Shown: in pieces, positions 6,670 through 15,073 of the stretch | Layout: each line of letters opens with the position of its first letter | Position numbering within the stretch: position 1 is the first letter of the stretch | Assembly: GCA_964499575.1 (NCBI GenBank) | Contig: CAZCLK010000026.1 | Span: forward strand, 1-19,756 | Length of the DNA: 19,756 nt | Direction of reading: 5' to 3' | Source of the DNA: JAAYCT01 sp964499575 | Lineage (GTDB): Bacteria; Bacillota; Clostridia; Saccharofermentanales; Saccharofermentanaceae | The notes under the pieces: model-generated | Told to the model about the DNA's origin: nothing | Seen by the model: only the letters and a program-made list of their open reading frames with translations | The model's database searches: none | Program-made: the position numbers and the translations under genes

Positions 6670-9600
6670 TCATGATCCGTTTCCGTCCAAGGCCATTGTG
6701 ACCTGACGATCATTGACGGCGCCTTTGGCCTGGATATGGTTGCTGATGGATTCCAGCAACGATCTTTCCTCACTCCCGGCGACCGACAATTCGATCAAGG
6801 ATTGCAGCAGCCGCCGGAAGAGCTCCTGGCGCCGCAGGCCGTTGTCATCGAGATATCCATCCACCTTGTGGAGGTCGCCTGCCTTCCAGAGGTGCATCAG
6901 ACGGTGGACGCGATCGATGAGGGGGATGATTTTCCCCCCCGGCGCCTCGTACCCCATGGAACGACCCTTGCGCTGCGCCCAGGTTTTGAGTTTTACCTTG
7001 CCGCCCGACTCTTCAGGTTTATCTGCATCCGCGTCCGGATCGTTCTCCTGCTCGTCATCCGTCTCATCCGCTGACTTGCCTTTTCCAAAGCCGATCAGAT
7101 CCCAGGTATCGGACAATTCCTTGTCCGAGACCCCGCAGGAAATGGCGTAGAGGATACACGCCCCAGCCGGCGCCTCTTCCATGCCGAAGTCGTGGCGATG
7201 GAGCAGGTAATAGGCCGTGGGTTCGTCCAGGCGGTCGCGGCTGGCATCGTTTGCCTCATCGCCTCCAGTGGGATCGGTCCCATCTCCGGACAGGACGCGG
7301 CCGACCACGAAGTCCACGACCATCCGACGGACATGAGTCAAAAACTCTCCCACTGTCATCGGGCCGGGTTCGTTGGCCTTGCGGACCACAGGATGGCGGC
7401 TATAGGCCTCTAGGGCCGGTCCGGTGGCGGCCCAGACAAAGTCGGGACCCCGGATGCCGGCATCCCAAAATTCTCGGAGTTGTGTCCGGATCTTTTGGCG
7501 CATCTCTTCCAAGACTTGGTTATCCCAGCCGGGCCGGGCCGTCTCATGCCGTTTCCTGCAGACCAGCCAGACCGAGGAGGAGAGGGCTGCAGAGGAAAGG
7601 CCGCGGGTACGATTCATCATTTCGGTTTGAATCGGCCAGCTCCCATCCACGACGAAGCCCGCCCGGATAATGGCTGTGACCAGGGTTTCCCAGGCATCGG
7701 GGTGTTTGTGGGCAAATACGACGACAAACCGCCCGTGCGGCGCAAGGGCGTCGCAACAGGACTGAAAGACACGGGCCATGCCGTCTTCATAGACCTGCCG
7801 TGACTGCGCCCTGTTTCCGCCATGACGGCTGGCATCGTCGATCAGTTCGCCGTCGTTTTGGCCTCCGTCCCACTTGGGGCCGACAGGTTTCTCAAAGGCC
7901 AAGCTGGCATCGGCATGGAGGCCGTGCAGCGTCCGCCGCAGCCAAATATGGAAGAAATCCATCAGGTCGGAGTATGGGATGGCATCGTAGTAGGGTGGGT
8001 CGGTGACAATGGCGTCGAAGCCCTGAACCGACGGGCGGATCGCGCTGCGGTTTTCCACTGTCGGCGTAGGCGACCCACTCGCTGCCATGGTGGCATGCTC
8101 CCAGAATTCCGCCACCCACTCCAAATTGGCCGCGTAGTTGCCCGTGGTTTCCGAAAAGGGGTTCCCCTCGCAGAAGTCCCAGGTGATCGGCAAGGCAAAC
8201 CGTGTGAAGGTCCCTTGGAGTTTGGTATACCCGTTGTCCCAGCGGCAGACATTCGATTGCCGGTCAGCAATGCGATCCATGCCGATCGCCAGTCCCGCTG
8301 CGACGGCTTCACCCCAATTTGAATGGCTGTGATACCTTCCCTTCAGTGTCTGCGTGGCCATCCGGGTCCACTTCACAAAGGTCCCCAGGGCCAGAAGCTG
8401 GCGGGATGTGAAGAGCTTTTGCCATTGGTTGAAACCATAGCCGTCCACTGAGAAAGCCCTACTAGCGCCACTTCCACCTTTGGGTGTTGGTTCTTCCGGC
8501 AGCCCGAAGGGGATCTCGGCAAAAACGCCGGGAACGCCCTTTTCGGCCTCGACCGCCATTCGGATCTCATGGTCCGTAGCTTGGCGATATTCCTTGCCCT
8601 TCTGGCCGTCCACGACGACCGCTGTAGTGACCGTCCCCAAGCGGCCGGCCTTCCCCTCCAGACGTATATCCTCCATGGTCATGATGGTTCCGCAGCAGGG
8701 GCATTTCGCGCCGGAGCGGGACATGGTGCCTGCGCCGAGCTGCTTATCCTGTTCCCGGCGCTGGGCGGTGTTGCCGCCCTTGACAGGTACATTCACCGCG
8801 ATGCCGAAGGTCATTCCTGACCGATCAGCATTCGGCGCCATGGTGAGGAGAACCCGTTGCTTATCCTTCTTACAGAGCCATCGGATCTTGAGTAGCGGGA
8901 TGACGGCACGGCAGTTCTTGCAGGCCACGGTCCGTGCCCACAAATAGGCCACTGTGGGCTTGGCCACCCAGCGGGGATTGCCCTTCTCTTGAAGGTACTC
9001 TTCGCTGAATTCGGCATTCAGGGCATTGCTGTCCAACTTGCCGTCCTCGCTTAGCGGGACGAGCCGCAAAGGCTGCTTTTCATAGGGCTTGGGGAAAGCA
9101 CCGCTGATGGGTTCGAAGTCGGCATAGGTTGGATAGAAGGTGGCAAGCTCTCGGCGGGCGTTCTTCAGCACCCACTGACCCCAGGCCCGAACATGCCAGG
9201 CCAGGTCCGCCTTGGGGATGCGGCCCGAGTCCGGTTTGTCAAAAAAATCCGGCTGCTTTTCTTCTTTATCCTTCTGCTTCTTGGTCTTCTTGGTACGACC
9301 GACGAGGTGGGGATGGGCCTTGTAAAAGGCCTCCATAAATGCTTCGTCTTCAAGAATGAATTGGGGCAGGGGATGGGTCTTTCCTGCCAGCTGCTGGGGG
9401 TATTCGAGGGTACATTTCAGGATGAACCAGGCCACAGGGTTGATGTCCACGGCTGTTACCTCGCACCCCAGCCGCATCGCCTCCAGAGGGATCGCGCCGC
9501 CACCGGCGAAGGGGTCGAGCACCTTCGCCGCCCGGCCACCGTAGGTCCTGCGTATTTCCTGGCGGAACCACTCCAGAGTCTCTTTGTTCTCCGTCTCCCG

Positions 9601-9963
9601 ACCCCAGTGGAGAATGCCACCTTCGGTGACCCATTTCTCCCGTTCGACGGTTTGGCCGCCTGGCATCTTTTTCTTTTCGATGGTCTTGAAAGCCTTACCG
9701 CCGATCTTTTCACAGAGCTCCCGGCGCAGCCGGACGACCTCCTTCTGCCACTCTTCATCGGAAAAGCCGTCAGGCTTTGGCTGAGCACCAGGATCGGGTA
9801 GAAGGGTGGCGATCAGCGCGGCCCGGCAGGCCGCCAAGGGGCGCCGCGCCGGCCAGATGTGCAGGGTCGAGATATGCCCGTGCCTTACATTCTTCTCGTG
9901 GACCGAATCCAACGAAGTCTGCTGTAGGGGGAATGCGTGTTCTATTAAACGTGATGAATCCAT
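6670..9963 (-). CDS. DUF1156 adenine-specific DNA methylase with zinc ribbon (COG1743 type)
   Basis: A 1097-residue predicted N6-adenine DNA methyltransferase. The family's N-terminal signature is clear: FPLQQTSLDSVHEKNVRHGH followed by a WPARRP segment. The SAM-binding motif I is DPFAGGG (150-156) and the catalytic motif IV is DPPY (655-658). Between them lies a zinc-ribbon-like module with CKNC (348-351) and CPCC (421-424). An acidic, low-complexity linker (ADETDDEQENDPDADAD) precedes the C-terminal DUF1156-associated helices. I chose the ATG at 9963 because an AAGGA Shine-Dalgarno lies 5 bases upstream and the family signature begins right there; the open frame to 10038 would run into cap3. 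It probably provides self-modification for the helicase/ATPase system. It begins 25 bp after cap3 and is GC-richer than the CBASS genes. Confidence 0.94.
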   Translation of the reverse strand: MDSSRLIEHAFPLQQTSLDSVHEKNVRHGHISTLHIWPARRPLAACRAALIATLLPDPGAQPKPDGFSDEEWQKEVVRLRRELCEKIGGKAFKTIEKKKMPGGQTVEREKWVTEGGILHWGRETENKETLEWFRQEIRRTYGGRAAKVLDPFAGGGAIPLEAMRLGCEVTAVDINPVAWFILKCTLEYPQQLAGKTHPLPQFILEDEAFMEAFYKAHPHLVGRTKKTKKQKDKEEKQPDFFDKPDSGRIPKADLAWHVRAWGQWVLKNARRELATFYPTYADFEPISGAFPKPYEKQPLRLVPLSEDGKLDSNALNAEFSEEYLQEKGNPRWVAKPTVAYLWARTVACKNCRAVIPLLKIRWLCKKDKQRVLLTMAPNADRSGMTFGIAVNVPVKGGNTAQRREQDKQLGAGTMSRSGAKCPCCGTIMTMEDIRLEGKAGRLGTVTTAVVVDGQKGKEYRQATDHEIRMAVEAEKGVPGVFAEIPFGLPEEPTPKGGSGASRAFSVDGYGFNQWQKLFTSRQLLALGTFVKWTRMATQTLKGRYHSHSNWGEAVAAGLAIGMDRIADRQSNVCRWDNGYTKLQGTFTRFALPITWDFCEGNPFSETTGNYAANLEWVAEFWEHATMAASGSPTPTVENRSAIRPSVQGFDAIVTDPPYYDAIPYSDLMDFFHIWLRRTLHGLHADASLAFEKPVGPKWDGGQNDGELIDDASRHGGNRAQSRQVYEDGMARVFQSCCDALAPHGRFVVVFAHKHPDAWETLVTAIIRAGFVVDGSWPIQTEMMNRTRGLSSAALSSSVWLVCRKRHETARPGWDNQVLEEMRQKIRTQLREFWDAGIRGPDFVWAATGPALEAYSRHPVVRKANEPGPMTVGEFLTHVRRMVVDFVVGRVLSGDGTDPTGGDEANDASRDRLDEPTAYYLLHRHDFGMEEAPAGACILYAISCGVSDKELSDTWDLIGFGKGKSADETDDEQENDPDADADKPEESGGKVKLKTWAQRKGRSMGYEAPGGKIIPLIDRVHRLMHLWKAGDLHKVDGYLDDNGLRRQELFRRLLQSLIELSVAGSEERSLLESISNHIQAKGAVNDRQVTMALDGNGS

Positions 9964-9968
9964 TCTAA

Positions 9969-9973
9969 TCCTT
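9969..9973 (-). promoter_or_regulatory. Ribosome binding site fixing the DUF1156 start
   Basis: AAGGA on the minus strand, 5 bases before the ATG at 9963. It supports that start over an upstream in-frame ATG at 10038, which lies inside cap3 and has no comparable signal. Confidence 0.7.
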
Positions 9974-9988
9974 ATAAAAGTAATTTGG

Positions 9989-10483
9989 TCAAGGCATTGC
10001 TGCCAGTTCAAGTGCTTTCTGCAACTGTGGATATACAACGACTTTCATGGACCAGTCTGCATTAGGATTCCCTCCTATGATAATCAGAATCGGTTCAGGA
10101 CATTTCATTCTTTCATCGCGCGAGAAATCAGCCATTTGTTGGTGATCGGTACTACTTGGGATAGGTGCCGCGTATGGATGAAAGTGCCATTCACCGATAT
10201 AGTATTCTTTCCGAGCCCAAAGTCGATTCAATATCTGCTGTAACCCTTGAATCCCTCTCACAAAGAAACATGAACCGCTTTTAGAATCTTTCGGTGGTCC
10301 AGAAACACGTGTAACAATAGCCATATTATGTTCCTGCGAGTACCGCCCGATTAATATTCCTCCAGTTTCTTTGCCGCCTGAATTTGCGCAATACTTTAAG
10401 GCGTCCTGTAGTTCGGCCCCATAAATTGTCAGACCAAAACGGTTTTCAGCACTGACAAACTGGTATTTTACGGGAGTGCTCAT
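9989..10483 (-). CDS. Cap3: JAB/JAMM isopeptidase of type II CBASS
   Basis: A 164-residue JAMM metalloprotease. The complete zinc motif is visible, in 165-residue numbering from the upstream GTG: E40 in ETGGILIGRY, then H101-x-H103, seven residues, S111-x-x-D114 in EWHFHPYAAPIPSSTD. In type II CBASS, Cap3 removes the CD-NTase from target proteins, reversing conjugation by Cap2. Two adjacent start codons exist, GTG at 10486 and ATG at 10483. I prefer the ATG, because AAGG (part of the cap2 stop region) lies 6 bases before it. The gene starts only a few bases after the cap2 stop and is the last CBASS gene. Its stop is 25 bp before the DUF1156 methylase ATG, so the two probably share a transcript. 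Confidence 0.92.
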   Translation of the reverse strand: MSTPVKYQFVSAENRFGLTIYGAELQDALKYCANSGGKETGGILIGRYSQEHNMAIVTRVSGPPKDSKSGSCFFVRGIQGLQQILNRLWARKEYYIGEWHFHPYAAPIPSSTDHQQMADFSRDERMKCPEPILIIIGGNPNADWSMKVVVYPQLQKALELAAMP

Positions 10484-10491
10484 CACGTGCC

Positions 10492-12306
10492 TTAAACCTC
10501 ATGAACATTTTGTATCCCTGTGGGGAGCCCATCTCTAAACTGTTGTTCAAATACCCGGAACACGCTATTGCGGGGCCGATTCAAATAATCATGTTCAAAT
10601 AATTTGACAGCTAAGGACGCCATTAGCCAGATATCATCTATCCTGGCCGGAAAGAGAGGATGCCAGCAACCAATACCTTCCCGTGGTAATTTCAATCCTT
10701 TGTATTCCTCAAGTTCTTTGGAGATATAGGGGGCAACTGATTGTACGAATAGTTCCTGTGGAAAATGACTTCCATGAAAGGCAAAGTAAAATAAGCGCCT
10801 TGCATAGAGGCCAAGCGATGCAGAAATGAAGAGCTTTTCTTCCGGCCACTCAAGTTGTGCTAGTTCACTGATTAGGCGATCACTTGCCGTGCAGTCAAAT
10901 ATGACCTCTTGGTCTGCAACATGTTTTTTTTCTTGATCATCTAATTCTGAAAAATTTTTCGAGATACAGGTGGCGCGCACATGGGGCGAGAGTGAATTCA
11001 GAGATGTCATGACTGCCTGTGCTTTCGGCTCGCCCAGATCTCGCATTTCGGCCGTGTGCCGGCATAGGTTCCCAATTTCGATTGAATCGCCATCGATAAG
11101 CAGAGGGTCATTGATCCCAGAACGAACCAGGAGATGCGCTACAGAAGATCCCAACGCACCAACTCCAATAATTAAAATTTTCGCATGCCTGAGCGGCGGA
11201 GAAAAACGGCTCCTCGATCCTATTTCGTCAGCATGCCAATTTTCAGTTCTAACCCAATCAATTTCGACGTCGTCTCTGAATATTTTAAGTTCATCCTGCC
11301 GCCTGTAGTTCTCTTTCGTTGGACGGAAACCTTTAACCTTACCAGACGTCAGTTTGGGGAGTAGGAAGCCAAACCAGTGGAGAAGCACTTCCGCTTCGCC
11401 AACCCTGTTAGGAATTGGAAAGCCCAACAACATTAAGTGACGCCGCCCATCGCGAATTCTGTGCGATAATTGAAGTATCACGGATTTCAAATCAATGCCT
11501 TGTGGGCACAATACTGTTTGAAGTTCACCGAAAGTCATTGGAATCTGCCAAGGTGGCAGTATCGGGACAGATGCAAGCTTTATCCACAGAGCAGTCTCGG
11601 AGCCCCCCCACGATTTGTCGATATTTAAACCATAGCGATACCGGCGCAATTCTAACCCGCTTGGATCAGAAAATGATTTAATTACTTGAAGGTCACTGTC
11701 ATGCCGATTTTGGATCATAGTGGCATAACCATAAGTTCCTTCTTTCACCTTCCAAAAGGTATCGTACGAAAACCTGTCTTCTATGAAACCGATGATTCGT
11801 TTCGGGTGTCGAGGAACTGATGGAAGTTCAAATGGATCTCCCGGTTGTACAAGTATGCCTTGCGATGCGGCAGTCAGCCATTCACAAGCACGCGAGAGAT
11901 GCCATGGCAACCTTGTTTCATGCGACGTTGGCTCTTGGTCATATCCGCGTTTGTTAAACAACCTCAAACTCGTCTGCACACAGATTTTGCCGTTTCTCCA
12001 CGGGAGCTCAGGGTTGCCCTTTGAGTTTAGATTTTGATGCTGAAAGGTGATGTTTATACCACCCTTCTTTGCTGGATAGATGTCGATATCTCCCCAAGGG
12101 TACGCCGGTTCAATTATGACATACCAATCTGTTAAAGCTGGTATAAGGCTCCCAGGGGTGTCATCAATTTTAATCCGGCACCCAAGAGCCCAAATACTGT
12201 GCTTTGGGTACCACTGCCAGTCTTCAAGAATCTCCAGAAAGGGAAGTTCTTCGAGGGCTCGTCGACCACTCAAGATTGTCTCTGGAGGATTTGTCAAGGC
12301 CGGCAT
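10492..12306 (-). CDS. Cap2: E2-E1 fusion ligase-like enzyme of type II CBASS
   Basis: A 604-residue two-domain protein. The N-terminal E2-like domain (about 20-160) has the FQHQNLN segment and the putative catalytic cysteine C109 in PWRNGKICV. The C-terminal ThiF/E1 adenylation domain has the nucleotide-binding motif GVGALG (381-386) in ILIIGVGALGSS, then LIDGDSIEIGNLCRH. A candidate E1 thioester cysteine, C547, sits in EGIGCWHP. In characterised type II CBASS, Cap2 activates the C-terminus of the CD-NTase and links it to lysines on targets, which primes second-messenger synthesis. The ATG at 12306 overlaps the CD-NTase stop (TAATG, 1 base shared), so translation is coupled. Length and domain order are normal. 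AT content is visibly higher than in the flanking methylase. Confidence 0.94.
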   Translation of the reverse strand: MPALTNPPETILSGRRALEELPFLEILEDWQWYPKHSIWALGCRIKIDDTPGSLIPALTDWYVIIEPAYPWGDIDIYPAKKGGINITFQHQNLNSKGNPELPWRNGKICVQTSLRLFNKRGYDQEPTSHETRLPWHLSRACEWLTAASQGILVQPGDPFELPSVPRHPKRIIGFIEDRFSYDTFWKVKEGTYGYATMIQNRHDSDLQVIKSFSDPSGLELRRYRYGLNIDKSWGGSETALWIKLASVPILPPWQIPMTFGELQTVLCPQGIDLKSVILQLSHRIRDGRRHLMLLGFPIPNRVGEAEVLLHWFGFLLPKLTSGKVKGFRPTKENYRRQDELKIFRDDVEIDWVRTENWHADEIGSRSRFSPPLRHAKILIIGVGALGSSVAHLLVRSGINDPLLIDGDSIEIGNLCRHTAEMRDLGEPKAQAVMTSLNSLSPHVRATCISKNFSELDDQEKKHVADQEVIFDCTASDRLISELAQLEWPEEKLFISASLGLYARRLFYFAFHGSHFPQELFVQSVAPYISKELEEYKGLKLPREGIGCWHPLFPARIDDIWLMASLAVKLFEHDYLNRPRNSVFRVFEQQFRDGLPTGIQNVHEV

Positions 12307-13436
12307 TATGCGAACCGCCCTCCGCCAATCAATGATGCCTCTTTGCGCGGTGTGAAGCCGCCGCTTGTATTAGATTTCGCAGGAGGATCAGGGAACTTGT
12401 CACCAAAGAGCTGCTTCCATAATACCGCACTCTCTCGAACATCTTCTTCGTCGTAGGCTTTTCTGGCCAGTTCCGAGGCATTGGTAACGATTTTATGGAA
12501 AGCGGACCAATCATCCCCCGAGATCCGCCCTAAAACATTATGCGCTGGCACGCCATGATCTGGCAGAAAAGGCACCTTCTTCAATATTGCTTCAGTTATG
12601 TACCGGTCGCGTATATTCTCCAGAGTTTTCACCACACCGCCTGCAACAGTGGTGATGTTGTCCGGGCAACACGTCCATGTAAGATGTTCAAGTGGATAGC
12701 TTTTCGGGTATTTAGGCTTTGGTTCTTTTGCCGCACGCCACCATTTGAGGCATTTTACAACATTAACGAAATGACCGTTACAACTACCGTTTTTCTTCGA
12801 TGTAGCGTCGATTTGCGCCAAGGGATCGGTTTCATCCCAAATCTTTACTTCACGGTCTGGAATCCAGAGCGGCTCAGCCTGCCATTCTTTTTCTGCTTCA
12901 AGCTTGGCACTATATGCCTTTATAAAATTGGGATTCCTCTGTTCGGATGGAACCCATGATGGTTTCATCGTCCAATCTAACGATTCTTCCAGTGTCCTGT
13001 CGGTTATGACGCTTGCAGATTTCAATACTGCTTTCTGAGCCTCGCTGGGGGCTGACGTGGGAACGAGATCAAGATCAACATATGAGAGCTTTATTCCCCA
13101 TGAGCGGCCCTGAAGCTTGTACTTACCAGCGTAATATTTTTCTAAGAATGGTTTGAACTTATTTAATGCTTCTTGCGGCGTTACCTTGCTCTTGTCAAGG
13201 TTGGTTACAACAATCACGTCTACATCGGCATTGCTATCGCTGTCGATTGGCCGTACCGCCGTTGATCGCCGATAGCTTCCTTGCAGAAATGTGTCGATAA
13301 TCATCGGTGCCAAGTCTGCGTCATTTAGCAGCCGCTTCCTAAGAGTTGAATGACCTGCCTTACATCCCTCTGCCTGTGAATCAGTCAGTTTTATCTCTCG
13401 TATGAAATCCGAAAAGTATGAGTTGATCGTAGCCAT
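12306..13436 (-). CDS. CD-NTase (CBASS oligonucleotide cyclase)
   Basis: A 376-residue cGAS/DncV-like nucleotidyltransferase, the sensor-synthase of CBASS. The polymerase-beta motif is intact: GSYRRST beginning at residue 53, then D71-x-D73 in NADVDVIVV. A third acidic residue lies in YVDLDLVPT (D121 or D123). These would coordinate two metals for making a cyclic di- or oligonucleotide; the exact product cannot be read from sequence. The C-terminus ends in a flexible glycine-rich tail, GGGRFA, consistent with the exposed end that Cap2 conjugates. A strong Shine-Dalgarno (13445-13449) lies inside the end of cap4, and only 3 bp separate the two genes. I cannot assign a CD-NTase clade with confidence. 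Confidence 0.93.
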   Translation of the reverse strand: MATINSYFSDFIREIKLTDSQAEGCKAGHSTLRKRLLNDADLAPMIIDTFLQGSYRRSTAVRPIDSDSNADVDVIVVTNLDKSKVTPQEALNKFKPFLEKYYAGKYKLQGRSWGIKLSYVDLDLVPTSAPSEAQKAVLKSASVITDRTLEESLDWTMKPSWVPSEQRNPNFIKAYSAKLEAEKEWQAEPLWIPDREVKIWDETDPLAQIDATSKKNGSCNGHFVNVVKCLKWWRAAKEPKPKYPKSYPLEHLTWTCCPDNITTVAGGVVKTLENIRDRYITEAILKKVPFLPDHGVPAHNVLGRISGDDWSAFHKIVTNASELARKAYDEEDVRESAVLWKQLFGDKFPDPPAKSNTSGGFTPRKEASLIGGGRFA

Positions 13437-13439
13437 ATC

Positions 13440-14993
13440 TTATCCCTCCTTGTCTTGAGGATGTAGTGTATGGAGAACATAAGGTAATCTCAATGACGGT
13501 TGATAGGCTCCTTGATATCCTGATTCAAGATCATGTTCATAAAGCCTGCACGGTCCTAAGTTTCGTGCCATTTGCCCAACAAAGAAAACAAATGCATTAG
13601 GAGCCGCCCAGAATAAATGTAGATTCAGTCCGCTTCCATCTTCATTTCTTGCTGTCCGGATTGCAGAAATTAGATTTTGAGCGAGACAAAAAGCATGTGA
13701 ACCGTCTTTAATTGAATTAACACCTGGCGTGGTTTGCCTAAGGTGTAAGACGCGACCAACTTGGGGAAGATGATTTCTTATATACTTGACAGTGTCATCC
13801 AATATATCATGAGTGACGCTGACGGCAACCGCAAGCTCATGTCCGTTCCCGGTTGTCTGAACTGTTGCAAACTGCCAGAGCATACCATCCGATGGATTAG
13901 TTCCATCCGGGCGCCATATGGCACGCCCTGATAATGTGGGTTGAACAGGGACGATATTAACACCGGATTTCGTGTCCAGGCAGTACCCGGCCGCAAAAGC
14001 GATTGTCCCATGGGTAGGTAAATGAATATGATGTGGACATGAATTGGTGGCAGAACGGCGGAGGAATGTCTCAACCTCGGTATATATCTGATCCCATGAT
14101 ATGCCATCCTTCAAGCGACGTCCGTCAAAATGTCGTGCGAGACAGAGAAGATTATCGGTTGCGTCTTCGATGTACTCGGTGGCTCGGATGAAACTGCGTA
14201 TGCCAATTCGATGCGTTTCTGGTTCTGCAATAACTTTGCCTTGCCATAGATTCTCTTTCTTGCAGATCGCCTCTATTTCTGCTCTCGTGAATGCAATTCG
14301 TCCTCGTTTTATAAAGCTGCGAGAGAGATCATCGTAAGGATGGGTCATTGCTTGTTCATCAAGTGGCGCAAACCCCGCCATTTTGAGTTTATCATTAAGC
14401 CGGGCATTAAGTTCGTCAAAATTAAATCCCGTTTGGATCCGAACTGGCGCAAGCGTTTTCCGTAGGTCTTCGTCACAGGTTAAACCGAGGTGCTGTTTCC
14501 ATGCTTCTCGAATCTTCCCCATCTTCGAACGTGTGCCGCCATTGGCGAGTTTGTCCCAAAGAATCCTTCCATCAATGTTTGACCATGCCCCGGCAATGTC
14601 GTCATCAGGGTGAACCGTCCATGGAGAGAGGATAATGAACCTGCAGCCTGTCCCTTCAGGTGCATATTGCTGCTGTGCGTTTCTGATGCGCTGTAGCAGA
14701 GATACCGATGTGGCATTGATAAAAGTGGGATCCATTAATGCCTGCCACGTGAAAGCACCCTGATTGGTTACGTGAAATTTGATTTGATAATATTCTGCTT
14801 TTACCTCTTCGCTATCACAAATCAACGGTGGGTCAAAGTGGACGACGATGTCGTCGAGTGACTTCACATTTTCTGCCTCAAGCTCGACGCTAACGATTCT
14901 AGACCGTTCTTCGAACATTCGACATACTTGAATCCAGAACATTCTGCTCTGGTAGTCGTCACCCAATAGCCTGGCTGCTATCGCTTTCGCCAT
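13440..14993 (-). CDS. Cap4: DUF4297-type nuclease-SAVED effector of CBASS
   Basis: A 517-residue CBASS effector. The N-terminal domain (about 8-130) matches the DUF4297/Cap4 PD-(D/E)XK-type endonuclease: GDDYQ (11-15), acidic residues in VSVELEAENVKSLDDIVVHF (D47, D48) and QIK (70-72). The C-terminal half (about 285-517) is a SAVED domain, which binds the cyclic oligonucleotide. It is recognised by TIAFAAGYCLDTKSG, by the strand AVAVSVTHDI, and by LHLFWAAPNAFVFFVGQMAR followed by CRLYEHDLESG. In characterised Cap4, ligand binding drives oligomerisation and indiscriminate double-stranded DNA cleavage. It is the first gene of the CBASS block. A GAGG stretch lies 11 bases before the ATG, a rather long spacing, so expression may be modest. 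Confidence 0.9.
   Translation of the reverse strand: MAKAIAARLLGDDYQSRMFWIQVCRMFEERSRIVSVELEAENVKSLDDIVVHFDPPLICDSEEVKAEYYQIKFHVTNQGAFTWQALMDPTFINATSVSLLQRIRNAQQQYAPEGTGCRFIILSPWTVHPDDDIAGAWSNIDGRILWDKLANGGTRSKMGKIREAWKQHLGLTCDEDLRKTLAPVRIQTGFNFDELNARLNDKLKMAGFAPLDEQAMTHPYDDLSRSFIKRGRIAFTRAEIEAICKKENLWQGKVIAEPETHRIGIRSFIRATEYIEDATDNLLCLARHFDGRRLKDGISWDQIYTEVETFLRRSATNSCPHHIHLPTHGTIAFAAGYCLDTKSGVNIVPVQPTLSGRAIWRPDGTNPSDGMLWQFATVQTTGNGHELAVAVSVTHDILDDTVKYIRNHLPQVGRVLHLRQTTPGVNSIKDGSHAFCLAQNLISAIRTARNEDGSGLNLHLFWAAPNAFVFFVGQMARNLGPCRLYEHDLESGYQGAYQPSLRLPYVLHTLHPQDKEG
13445..13449 (-). promoter_or_regulatory. Strong ribosome binding site of the CD-NTase gene
   Basis: GGAGG (within AAGGAGGG on the minus strand) lies in the last codons of cap4, 8 bases before the CD-NTase ATG. 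This supports translational coupling of effector and cyclase. Confidence 0.7.
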
Positions 14994-15026
14994 AGTGCAT
15001 TATACCTCATAGTATCTAAAAACCAT

Positions 15027-15037
15027 GGCATGATGCC
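15027..15037. promoter_or_regulatory. Small palindrome at the presumed CBASS transcript start
   Basis: GGCATGATGCC has 5-bp arms around a single central base and coincides with the predicted start of the candidate cap4 promoter. It could be a repressor half-site pair, but so short a palindrome can occur by chance. Confidence 0.25.
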
Positions 15038-15040
15038 TCT

Positions 15041-15069
15041 TATATAAACCATTACGTATCTGCTGTTAG
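15041..15069 (-). promoter_or_regulatory. Candidate internal promoter for the CBASS block
   Basis: On the minus strand CTAACA (15064-15069, 4 of 6 matches to TTGACA) is followed after 17 bp by TATATA (15041-15046). Transcription would start near 15034, about 40 bases before cap4. The surrounding 80-bp gap is AT-rich. The boxes are weak, so the promoter is tentative. Confidence 0.35.
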
Positions 15070-15073
15070 CTAC

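Noticed and set aside
9964..10038. Upstream start of the DUF1156 methylase at 10038
   Set aside because: It would overlap cap3; the family signature and the AAGGA ribosome-binding site both point to 9963.
14999..15004. TATAAT on the minus strand just before cap4
   Set aside because: It is 5 bases from the ATG, so transcription would start inside the gene, and no -35 box lies at the right distance.
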